From: Rhipicephalus microplus
Lineage: Eukaryota > Arthropoda > Arachnida > Ixodida > Ixodidae
Reading direction: 5' to 3'
NCBI RefSeq assembly: GCF_043290135.1
Contig: NW_027464602.1
Location: 1,922,001-1,986,000 of the forward strand
Length of the DNA stretch: 64,000 nucleotides
The notes under the pieces were generated by a model that did not search any database, had not been told where the DNA came from, and saw only the letters and a program-made list of their open reading frames with translations. This document shows, in pieces, positions 35,796 to 48,172 of this stretch (position 1 is the first letter of the stretch; each line of letters opens with the position of its first letter). Both the position numbers and the translations under genes were made by a program.

Positions 35796-38700
35796 AGTCC
35801 TGCTCCACTCTCACCACCATCAGAACATATCTTCAAAGCTATTAGCGCAAAGAAAAAAAGCGCCGCGCCACCTTCGGGTGGGCTCGAACCTCTAACCTTT
35901 CGGTTAACAGCCGATCGCGCTAACCCATTGCGCCACGGGGACAGTCTTGCTCCACTCTCACCACTATCAGAACATATCTTCAAAGCTATCAGCGCAAAGA
36001 AAAAAAAAGCGCCGCACCACCACCAGGTGGGCTCGAACCTCCAACCTTTCGGTTAACAGCCGATCGCGCTAGCCAATTGCGCCACAGAGACAGTCTTGCT
36101 CCACTCTCAACACCATCAGAACATATCTTCAAAGCTACAAGCGCAAAGAAAAAAAGCGCCGCACCACCACCGGGTGGGCTCGAACCTCCAACCTTTCGGT
36201 TAACAGCCGATCGCGCTGGCCAATTGCGCCACGGGGACAGTCTTGCTCCACCCTCACCACCATCAGAACATATCTTCAAAGCTATCAGCGCAAAGAAAAA
36301 AAAGCGCCGCACCACCACCGGGTGTGCTCGAACCTCCAACCTTTCGGTTAACAGCCGATCGCGCTAGCCAATTGCGCCAGGGAGACAGTCCTGCTCCACT
36401 CTCATCACCATCAGAACATATCTTCAAAGCTACCAGCCCAAAGAAAAAAAAGCACCGCACCACCACCGGGTGGGCTCGAACCTCCAACCTTTCGTTTAAC
36501 AGCCAATCGCGCTAGCCAATTGCGCCACGGAGACAGTCCTGCTCCACACTCACCACCATCAGAACATATCTTCAAAGCTATCAGCACAAACAAAAAAAAG
36601 CGCCGCACCACCACCGGGTAGGCTCGAAACTCCAACCTTTCGGTTAACAGCCGATCGCGCTAGCCAATTGCGCCATGGAGACAGTATTGCTCCACTCTCA
36701 CCACCATCAGAACATATCCTCAAAGCTATTACCACAAAGAAAAAAGCAACACACCACTCCTGGGAGGGCTCGAACCTCCAACCTTTTGGTTAACAGCCGA
36801 TCGCGCAAGCCAATTGCGCCACGGAGACAGTCCTGCTCCACTCTCACCACCATCAGAACATATCTTCAAAGCTATTAGTGCAAAGAAAAAAAGCGCCGCG
36901 CCACCACCGGGTGGGCTCGAACCTCCAACCTTTCGGTTAACAGCCGATCGCGCTAAGCCAATGCGCCACGGGGACAGTCTTGCTCCACTCTCACCACCAT
37001 CAGAACATATCTTCAAAGCTATCAGCGCAAAGAAAAAAAAAGCGCCACACCACCACTGGGTGGGCTCGAACCTCCAACCTTTCGGTTATCAGCCGATCGC
37101 GCTAGCCAATTGCGCCACGGAGACAGTCTTGCTCCACTCTCAACACCATCAGAACATATCTTCAAAGCTATCAGCACAAAGAGAAAAAAGCGCCGCACCA
37201 CCACCGGGTGGGCTCGAAACTCCAACCTGTCGGTTAACAGCCGATCGCGCTAGCCAATTGCGCCATGGAGACAGTCCTGCTCCACTCTCACCACCGTCAG
37301 AACATATCTTCAAAGCTATTACCACAAAGAAAAAAGCAACACACCACTCCTGGGAGGGCTCGAAACTCCAACCTTTCGGTTAACAGCTGATCGCGGCAGC
37401 CCATTGCGCCAAGGAGACAGCCTTGCTCCAATCTCAACACCATCAGAACATATCTTCAAAGCTATTAGCGCAAAGAAAAAAAGCGCCGCACCACCACCGG
37501 GTGGGCTCGAACATCCAACCTTTCGGTTAACAGCCGATCGCGCTAGCCAATTGCGCCACGGAGACAGTCGTGCTCCACTCTCACCACCATCAGAACATAT
37601 CTTCAAAGCTATTAGTGCAAAGAAAAAAGCAGCACAGCACTCCCGGGAGGGCTCGAAACTCCAACCTTTCGGTTAACAGCCGATCGCGCTAGCCAATTGC
37701 GCCACGGAGACAGTCGTGCTCCACTCTCACCACCATCAGAACATATCTTCAAAGCTATCAGCCCAAAGAAAAAAAGCGCCGCACCACCACCGGGTGGGCT
37801 CGAACATCCAACCTTTCGGTTAACAGCCGATCGCGCTAGCCAATTGCGCCACGGAGACAGTCGTGCTCCACTCTCACCACCATCAGAACATATCTTCGAA
37901 GCTATTAGTGCAAAGAAAAAAGCAGCACACCACTCCCGGGAGGGCTCGAAACTCCAACCTTTCGGTTAACAGCCGATCGCGCTAGCCAATTGCGCCACGG
38001 AGACAGTCGTGCTCCACTCTCACCACCATCAGAACATATCTTCAAAGCTATTAGTGCAAAGAAAAAAGCAGCACACCACTCCCGGGAGGGCTCGAAACTC
38101 CGACCTTTCGGTTAACAGCCGATCGCGCTAGCCCATTGCGCCACGGGGACAGTCTTGCTCCACTCTCACCACCATCAGTACATATCTTCAAAGCTATCAG
38201 CACAAAGAAAAAAAAACGCCGCACCACCACCGGGTGGGCTCGAACCTCCAACCTTTCGGTTAACAGCCGATCGCGCAAGGCAATTGCGCCACGGAGACAG
38301 TCGTGCTCCACTCTCACCACCATCAGAACATATCTTCAAAGCTATCGGCCCAAAGAAAAAAAGCACCGCACCACCACCGGGTGGGCTCGAACCTCCAACC
38401 TTTCGGTCAACAGGTGATCGCGCTAGCCAATTGCGCCACGGAGACAGTCCTGCTCCACTCTCATCACCATCAGAACATATCTTCAAAGCTATCAGCAAAA
38501 AGAAAAAAAAGCGGCACACCATCACCGCGTGGGCTCGAACCTCCAACCTTTCGGTTAACAGCCGATCGCGCTAGCCAAATGCGCCACGGAGACAGTCGTG
38601 CTCCACTCTCACCACCATCAGAACATATCTTCAAAGCTATCAGCCCAAAGAAAAAAAAGCGCCGCACAACCTCCAGGTGGGCTCGAACCTCCAACCTTTC

Positions 38701-41700
38701 GGTTAACAGCCGATCGCGCTAGCCTATTGCCCCACGGAGACAGTCCTGCTCCACTCTCACCACCATTAGAACATATATTTCAAGCTATCAGCCCAAATAA
38801 AAAAAAAGCGCCGCACCACCACCGGGTGGGCTCGAACCTCCAACCTTTTGGTTAACGGCCGATCGCGCTAGCCAATTGCGCCACGGAGACAATCGTGCTC
38901 CACGCTCACCAACATCAGAAAATATCTTCAAAGCTATCATCGCAAAGAAAAAAGCAACACACCCCACCCGGGAGGGCTCGAACCTCCAGATTTTTGGTTA
39001 AAAGCCGATCGCGCTAGCCAATGGCGCCACGGGGACAGTCCTGCTCCACTCTCACCACCGTCAGAACATTTCTTCAGAGCTATCAGCCTAAAGAAAAAAA
39101 GCGCCGCACCACCACCGGGTGGGCTCGAACCTACAACCTTTCGGTTAACAGCCGATCGCGCTAGCCAATTGCGCCACAGAGACAGTCGTGCTTCACTCTC
39201 ACCACCGTCAGACCATTTCTTCAGAGCTATCGCCCCAAAGAAAAAAAAGCGCTGCACCACCACCGGGTGGGCTCGAACCTCCAACCTTTCGGTGAAAAGT
39301 TGATCGCGCTAGCCAATTGCGCCACGGAGACAGTCCTGCTCCACTCTCACCACCGTCAGAACATTTCTTCAGTGCTATCAGCCCAAAGAAGAAAAAGCGC
39401 CGCACCACCACCGGGTAGGCTCGAAACTCCAACCTTTCGGTTATCAGCCGATCGCGCTAGCCAATTGCGCCATGGAGACAGTCCTGCTCCACTCTCACCA
39501 CCATCAGAACATATCTTCAAAGCTATTAGCGCAAAGAAAAAAAGCGCCGCGCCACCTTCGGGTGGGCTCGAACCTCCAACCTTTCGGTTAACAGCCGATC
39601 GCGCTAACCCATTGCGCCACGGGGACAGGCTTGCTCCACTCTCACCACTATCAGAACATATCTTCAAAGCTATCAGCGCAAAGAAAAAAAAAGCGCCGCA
39701 CCACCACCAGGTGGGCTCGAACCTCCAACCTTTCGGTTAACAGCCGATCGCGCTAGCCAATTGCGCCACAGAGACAGTCTTGCTCCACTCTCAACACCAT
39801 CAGAACATATCTTCAAAGCTACAAGCGCAAAGAAAAAAAGCGCCGCACCACCACCGGGTGGGCTCGAACCTCCAACCTTTCGGTTAACAGCCGATCGCGC
39901 TGGCCAATTGCGCCACGGGGACAGTCTTGCTCCACCCTCACCACCATCAGAACATATCTTCAAAGCTATCAGCGCAAAGAAAAAAAAGCGCCGCACCACC
40001 GCTGGGTGGGCTCGAACCTCCAACCTTTCGGTTAACAGCCGATCGCGCTAGCCAATTGCGCCACGGAGACAGTCTTGCTCCACTCTCAACACCATCAGAA
40101 CATATCTTCAAAGCTACAAGCGCAAAGAAAAGAAAGCGCCGCACCACCACCGGGTCGGCTCGAACCTCCAACCTTTCGGTTAACAGCCAATCGCGTTAGC
40201 CAATTGCGCCACAGAGACAGTCCTGCTCCACTCTCACCACCATCAGAACATATCTTCAAAGCTATCAGCACAAAGAGAAAAAAGCGCCGCACCACCACCG
40301 GGTGGGCTCGAAACTCCAACCTTTCGGTTAACAGCCGATCGCGCTAGCCAATTGCGCCATGGAGACAGTCCTGCTCCACTCTCACCACCGTCAGAACATA
40401 TCTTCAAAGCTATTACCACAAAGAAAAAAGCAACACACCACTCCCGGGAGGGCTCGAAACTCCAACCTTTCGGTTAACAGCTGATCGCGGCAGCCCATTG
40501 CGCCACGGAGACAGCCTTGCTCCAATCTCAACACCATCAGAACATATCTTCAAAGCTATTAGCGCAAAGAAAAAAAGCGCCGCACCACCACCGGGTGGGC
40601 TCGAACATCCAACCTTTCGGTTAACAGCCGATCGCGCTAGCCAATTGCGCCACGGAGACAGTCCTGCTCCACTCTCACCACCATCAGAACATTTCTTCAA
40701 AGCTATTAGTGCAAAGAAAAAAGCAGCACACCACTCCCGGGAGGGCTCGAAACTCCAACCTTTCGGTTAACAGCCGATCGCGCTAGCCCATTGCGCCACG
40801 GGGACAGTCTTGCTCCACTCTCACCACCATCAGTACATATCTTCAAAGCTATCAGCACAAAGAAAAAAAAACGCCGCACCACCACCGGGTGGGATCGAAC
40901 CTCCAACCTTTCGGTTAACAGCCGATCGCGCAAGGCAATTGCGCCACGGAGACAGTCCTGCTCCACTCTCACCACCATCAGAACATATCTTCAAAGCTAT
41001 CGGCCCAAAGAAAAAAAGCACCGCACCACCACCGGGTGGGCTCGAACCTCCAACCTTTCGGTCAACAGGTAATCGCGCTAGCCAATTGCGCCACGGAGAC
41101 AGTCCTGCTCCACTCTCATCACCATTAGAACATATCTTCAAAGCTATCAGCACAAAGAAAAAAAAGCGGCACACCATCACCGCGTGGGCTCGAACCTCCA
41201 ACCTTTCGGTTAACAGCCGATCGCGCTAGCCAAATGCGCCACGGAGACAGTCGTGCTCCACTCTCACCACCATCAGAACATATCTTCAAAGCTATCAGCC
41301 CAAAGAAAAAAAAAAGCGCCGCACAACCTCCGGGTGGGCTCGAACCTCCAACCTTTCGGTTAACAGCCGATCGCGCTAGCCTATTGCCCCACGGAGACAG
41401 TCGTGCTCCACTCTCACCACCGTCAGAACATTTCTTCAGAGCTATCACCCCAAAGAAAAAAAAGAGCCGCAGCACCACCGGGTGGGCTCGAACCTCCAAC
41501 CTTTCGGTTAACAGCCGATCGCGCTAGCCAATTGCGCCACGAAGACAGTCCTTCTGCACTCTCACCACCATCAGAACATATCTTCAAACTATCAGCGCAA
41601 AAAAAGCGCCGCACCACCACCGGGTGGGCTCGAAACTCCAACCTTTTGGTTAACAGCCGATTGCGCAAGCCAATTGCGCCACGGAGACAGTCCTGCTCCA

Positions 41701-44117
41701 CTCTCACCACCATCAGAACATATCTTCAAAGCTATCAGCCTAAAGAAAAAAAGCACCGCACAACCACCGGGTGGGCTTGAACTTCCAACCTTTCGGTTAA
41801 CAGACAATCGCGCTAGCCCATTGCGCCACGGAGACAGTCCTGCTTCACTCTCACCACCATCAGAACATATCTTCAAAGCTATCAGCACAAAGAAAAAAAA
41901 AGCGCCACACCATCATCGGGTGGGCTCGAACCTCCAACCTTTCGGTTAACAGCCGATCGCGCAAGCCAATTGCGCCACGGAGACAGTCCTGCTCCACACT
42001 CACCACCGTCAAAACATTTCTTCAGAGCTATCACCCCAAAGAAAAAAAAGCGCCGCACCACCACCGGGTGGGCTCGAACCTCCAAACTTTCAGTTAACAG
42101 CCGATCGCGCTAGCCGATTGCGCCACGGAGACAGTCCTGGTCCACTCTCACCACCATCAGAACATATCTTCAAAGCTATCAGCGCAAAGAAAAAAAAGCG
42201 CCGCGCCACCACCGGGTGGGCTCGAACCTCCAACCTTTCGGTTAACAGCCGATCGCGCTAACCCATTGCGCCACGGGGACAGTCTTGCTCCACTCTCACC
42301 ACTATCAGAACATATCTTCAAAGCTATCAGCGCAAAGAAAAAAAAGCGCCGCACCACCACCGGGTGGGCTGGAACCTCCAACCTTTCGGTTAACAGCCGA
42401 TCGCGCTAGCCAATTGCGCCACAGAGACAGTCTTGCTCCACTCTCAACACCATCAGAACATATCTTCAAAGCTACAAGCGCAAAGAAAAAAAAGCGCCGC
42501 ACCACCACCGGGTGGGCTCGAACCTCCAACCTTTCGGTTAACAGCCGATCGCGCTAGCCAATTGCGCCACGGGGACAGTCTTGCTCCACTCTCACCACCA
42601 TCAGAACATATCTTCAAAGCTATCAGCGCAAAGAAAAAAAAGCGCCGCACCACCACCGGGTGGGCTCGAACCTCCAACCTTTCGGTTAACAGCCGATCGC
42701 GCTAGCCAATTGCGCCAGGGAGACAGTCCTGCTCCACTCTCACCACCATCAGAACATATCTTCAAAGCTATCAGCCCAAAGAAAAAAAGCACCGCACCAC
42801 CACCGGGTGGGCTGGAACCTCCAACCTTTCGGTTAACAGCCAATCGCGTTAGCCAATTGCGCCACGGAGACAGTCCTGCTCCACTCTCACCACCATCAGA
42901 ACATATCTTAAAGCTATCAGCACAAAGAGAAAAAAGCGCCGCACCACCACCGGGTGGGCTCGAACCTCCAACCTTTCGGTTAACAGCCGATCGCGCTAGC
43001 CAATTGCGCCACGAAGACAGTCCTGCTGCACTCTCACCACCATCAGAACATATCTTCAAAGCTATTACCGCAAAGAAAAAGCAACACACCACTCCCGGGA
43101 GGGCTCGAAATTCCAACCTTTCGGTTAACAGCCGATCGCGCTAGCCCATTGCGCCACGGAGACAGTCTTGCTCCACTCTCACCACCATCAGAACATATCT
43201 TCAAACTATCAGCGCAAAAAAAGCGCAGCACCACCACCGGGTGGGCTCGAAATTCCAACCTTTTCGTTAACAGCCGATCGCGCTTGCCCATTGCGCCACG
43301 GGGACAGTCTTGCTCCACTCTCACCACCATCAGAACATATCATCAAAGCTATCAGCCCAAAGAAAAAAAAGCGCCGCACCACCACCGGGTGGGCTCGAAC
43401 CTTCAACCTTTCGGTTAACAGCCGATCGCACTAGCCAATTGCGCCACGGAGGCAGTCGTGCTCCACTCTTACCACCATCAGAACATATCTTCAAAGCTAT
43501 CAGCACAAAGAAAAAAGCAACACACCACTCCCGGGAGGGCTCGAACCTCCAACTTTTCGGTTAACAGCCGATCGCGCTGGCCAATTGCTCCACAGAGACA
43601 GTCCTGCTCCACTCTCACCACCATTAGAACATATCTTTCAAGCTATCAGCCCAAAGAAAAAAAAAGCGCTGCACCACCACCGGGTGGGCTCGAACCTCCA
43701 ACCTTTTGGTTAACGGCCGATCGCGCTAGCCAATTGCGCCACGGAGACAATCGTGCTCCACGCTCACCAACATCAGAAAATATCTTCAAAGCTATCATCG
43801 CAAAGAAAAAAGCAACACACCCCACCCGGGAGGGCTCGAACCTCCAACTTTTTGGTTAAAAGCCGATCGCGCTAGCCAATGGCGCCACGGGGACAGTCCT
43901 GCTCCACTCTCACCACCGTCAGAACATTTCTTCAGAGCTATCAGCCTAAAGAAAAAAAGCGCCGCACCACCACCGGGTGGGCTCGAACCTACAACCTTTC
44001 GGTTAACAGCCGATCGCGCTAGCCAATTGCGCCACAGAGACAGTCGTGCTTCACTCTCACCACCGTCAGACCATTTCTTCAGAGCTATCGCCCCAAAGAA
44101 AAAAAAAGCGCCTCACC

Positions 44118-44190
44118 ACCACCGGGTGGGCTCGAACCTCCAACCTTTCGGTTAAAAGTTGATCGCGCTAGCCAATTGCGCCACGGAGAC
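44118..44190 (-). tRNA. tRNA-Asn-like body with Lys anticodon TTT
   Basis: Loop CTTTTAA gives anticodon TTT (complement of 44154-44156). At least eleven other units read TTT: 2550-2622, 35575-35647, 38964-39036, 39259-39331, 43822-43894, 47076-47148, 47371-47443, 48991-49063, 49730-49802, 49878-49950 and 62618-62690. In the sub-group with forward gttgatcgcgc the 5' strand of the anticodon stem is changed too, so stem pairing is poor. Two copies (35575-35647 and 47371-47443) also lose the universal U33. This looks like decay at the anticodon rather than a Lys tRNA. Confidence 0.55.
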
Positions 44191-45221
44191 AGTCCTGCTC
44201 CACTCTCACCACCGTCAGAACATTTCTTCAGAGCTATCAGCCCAAAGAAGAAAAAGCGCCGCACCACCACCGGGTGGGCTCGAAACTCCAACCTTTCGGT
44301 TATCAGCCGATCGCGCTAGCCAATTGCGCCATGGAGACAGTCCTGCTCCACTCTCACCACCATCAGAACATATCTTCAAAGCTATTAGCGCAAAGAAAAA
44401 AAGCGCCGCGCCACCTTCGGGTGGGCTCGAACCTCCAACCTTTCGGTTAACAGCCGATCGCGCTAACCCATTGCGCCACGGGGACAGTCTTGCTCCACTC
44501 TCACCACTATCAGAACATATCTTCAAAGCTATCAGCGCAAAGAAAAAAAAGCGCCGCACCACCACCACCAGGTGGGCTCGAACCTCCAACCTTTCGGTTA
44601 ACAGCCGATCGCGCTAGCCAATTGCGCCACAGAGACAGTCTTGCTCCACTCTCAACACCATCAGAACATATCTTCAAAGCTACAAGCGCAAAGAAAAAAA
44701 AGCGCCGCACCACCACCGGGTGGGCTCGAACCTCCAACCTTTCGGTTAACAGCCGATCGCGCTGGCCAATTGCGCCACGGGGACAGTCTTGCTCCACCCT
44801 CACCACCATCAGAACATATCTTCAAAGCTATCAGCGCAAAGAAAAAAAAGCGCCGCACCACCACCGGGTGTGCTCGAACCTCCAAACTTTCGGTTAACAG
44901 CCGATCGTGCTAGCCAATTGCGCCAGGGAGACAGTCCTGCTCCACTCTCACCACCATCAGAACATATCTTCAAAGCTATCAGCCCAAATAAAAAAAAAGC
45001 ACCGCACCACCACCGGGTGGGCTCGAACCTCCAACCTTTCGTTTAACAGCCAATCGCGCTAGCTAATTGCGCCACGGAGACAGTCCTGCTCCACTCTCAC
45101 CACCATCAGAACATATCTTCAAAGCTATCAGCACAAAGAAAAAAAAGCGCCGCACCACCACCGGGTAGGCTCGAAACTCCAACCTTTCGGTTAACAGCCG
45201 ATCGCGCTAGCCAATTGCGCC

Positions 45222-46680
45222 ATGGAGACAGTCCTGCTCCACTCTCACCACCATCAGAACATATCTTCAAAGCTATTACCACAAAGAAAAAAGCAACACA
45301 CCACTCCTGGGAGGGCTCGAACCTCCAACCTTTTGGTTAACAGCCGATCGCGCAAGCCAATTGCGCCACGGACACAGTCCTGCTCCACTCTCACCACCAT
45401 CAGAACATATCTTCAAAGCTATTAGCGCAAAGAAAAAAAGCGCCGCGCCACCACCGGGTGGGCTCGAACCTCCAACCTTTCGGTTAACAGCCGATCGCGC
45501 TAACCCAATGCGCCACGGGGACAGTCTTGCTCCACTCTCACCACCATCAGAACATATCTTCAAAGCTATCAGCGCAAAGAAAAAAAAGCGCCGCACCACC
45601 ACTGGGTGGGCTCGAACCTCCAACCTTTCGGTTAACAGCCGATCGCGCTAGCCAATTGCGCCACGGAGACAGTCTTGCTCCACTCTCATCACCATCAGAA
45701 CATATCTTCAAAGCTACAAGCGCAAAGAAAAAAAAGCGCCGCACCACCACCGGGTGGGCTCGAACCTCCAACCTTTCGGTTAACAGCCAATCGCGTTAGC
45801 CAATTGCGCCACAGAGACAGTCCTGCTCCACTCTCACCACCATCAGAACATATCTTCAAAGCTATCAGCACAAAGAGAAAAAAGCGCCGCACCACCACCG
45901 GGTGGGCTCGAAACTCCAACCTTTCGGTTAACAGCCGATCGCGCTAGCCAATTGCGCCATGGAGACAGTCCTGCTCCACTCTCACCACCGTCAGAACATA
46001 TCTTCAAAGCTATTACCACAAAGAAAAAAGCAACACACCACTCCTGGGAGGGCTCGAACCTCCAACCTTTTGGTTAACAGCCGATCGCGCAAGCCAATTG
46101 CGCCACGGACACAGTCCTGCTCCACTCTCACCACCATCAGAACATATCTTCAAAGCTATTAGCGCAAAGAAAAAAAGCGCCGCGCCACCACCGGGTGGGC
46201 TCGAACCTCCAACCTTTCGGTTAACAGCCGATCGCGCTAACCCAATGCGCCACGGGGACAGTCTTGCTCCACTCTCACCACCATCAGAACATATCTTCAA
46301 AGCTATCAGCGCAAAGAAAAAAAAGCGCCGCACCACCACTGGGTGGGCTCGAACCTCCAACCTTTCGGTTAACAGCCGATCGCGCTAGCCAATTGCGCCA
46401 CGGAGACAGTCTTGCTCCACTCTCATCACCATCAGAACATATCTTCAAAGCTACAAGCGCAGAGAAAAAAAAGCGCCGCACCACCACCGGATGGGCTCGA
46501 ACCTCCAACCTTTCGGTTAACAGCCAATCGCGTTAGCCAATTGCGCCACAGAGACAGTCCTGCTCCACTCTCACCACCATCAGAACATATCTTCAAAGCT
46601 ATCAGCACAAAGAGAAAAAAGCGCCGCACCACCACCGGGTGGGCTCGAAACTCCAACCTTTCGGTTAACAGCCGATCGCG
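45222..46680. repeat. Nested 737-bp pentamer duplication
   Basis: Five-unit block 45222-45958 repeated at 45959-46680 with a constant offset of 737. Differences are few, such as forward gcagagaaaaaaaagc in the second copy. The pair was present before the 2.8-2.95 kb duplication, because both larger copies carry it. Confidence 0.8.
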
Positions 46681-48172
46681 CAAGCCAATTGTGCCACGGA
46701 GACAGTCCTGCTCCACTCTCACCACCATCAGAACATATCTTCAAAGCTATCAGCACAAAGAGAAAAAAGCGCCGCACCACTCCCGGGAGGGCTCGAAACT
46801 CCAACCTTTCGGTACAAAAGCCGATCGCGCTAGCCAATGGCGCCACGGGGACAGTCCTGCTCCACTCTCACCACCGTCAGAACATTTCTTCAGAGCTATC
46901 AGCCTAAAGAAAAAAAGCGCCGCACCACCACCGGGTGGGCTCGAACCTACAACCTTTCGGTTAACAGCCGATCGCGCTAGCCAATTGCGCCACAGAGACA
47001 GTCGTGCTTCACTCTCACCACCGTCAGACCATTTCTTCAGAGCAATCGCCCCAAAGAAAAAAAAAGCGCCTCACCACCACCGGGTGGGCTCGAACCTCCA
47101 ACCTTTCGGTTAAAAGTTGATCGCGCTAGCCAATTGCGCCACGGAGACAGTCCTGCTCCACTCTCACCACCGTCAGAACATTTCTTCAGAGCTATCAGCC
47201 CAAAGAAGAAAAAGCGCCGCACCACCACCGGGTGGGCTCGAAACTCCAACCTTTCGGTTATCAGCCGATCGCGCTAGCCAATTGCGCCATGGAGACAGTC
47301 CTGCTCCACTCTCACCACCATCAGAACATATCTTCAAAGCTATTAGCGCAAAGAAAAAAAGCGCCGCGCCACCTTCGGGTGGGCTCGAACCTCCAACCTT
47401 TCGGTTAAAGGTTGATCGCGCTAGCCAATTGCGCCACGGAGACAGTCCTGCTCCACTCTCACCACTATCAGAACATATCTTCAAAGCTATCAGCGCAAAG
47501 AAAAAAGCAACACACCACTCCTGGGAGGGCTCGAACCTCCAACCTTTTGGTTAACAGCCGATCGCGCAAGCCAATTGCGCCACGGACACAGTCCTGCTCC
47601 ACTCTCACCACCATCAGAACATATCTTCAAAGCTATTAGCGCAAAGAAAAAAAGCGCCGCACCACCACCGGGTGGGCTCGAACCTCCAACCTTTCGGTTA
47701 ACAGCCGATCGCGCTGGCCAATTGCGGCACGGGGACAGTCTTGCTCCACCCTCACCACCATCAGAACATATCTTCAAAGCTATCAGCGCAAAGAAAAAAA
47801 AGCGCCGCACCACCACCGGGTGTGCTCGAACCTCCAACCTTTCGGTTAACAGCCGATCGTGCTAGCCAATTGCGCCAGGGAGACAGTCCTGCTCCACTCT
47901 CACCACCATCAGAACATATCTTCAAAGCTATCAGCCCAAAGAAAAAAAAGTACCGCACCACCACCGGGTGGGCTCGAACCTCCAACCTTTCGTTTAACAG
48001 CCAATCGCGCTAGCTAATTGCGCCACGGAGACAGTCCTGCTCCGCTCTCACCACCATCAGAACATATCTTCAAAGCTATCAGCACAAAGAAAAAAAAGCG
48101 CCGCACCACCACCGGGTAGGCTCGAAACTCCAACCTTTCGGTTAACAGCCGATCGCGCTAGCCAATTGCGCC
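45222..48172. repeat. 2.95-kb higher-order repeat, copy 1
   Basis: Twenty units, matching 48173-50973 at offset 2951 and then 2801-2802 after one unit (around 46900-47040) that is missing from the second copy. A third, partial copy starts at 50974. Confidence 0.8.

Noticed and set aside
46801..46830. Unit with forward ggtacaaaagcc as a further anticodon class
   Set aside because: It has an insertion in the anticodon loop, so no anticodon can be assigned.
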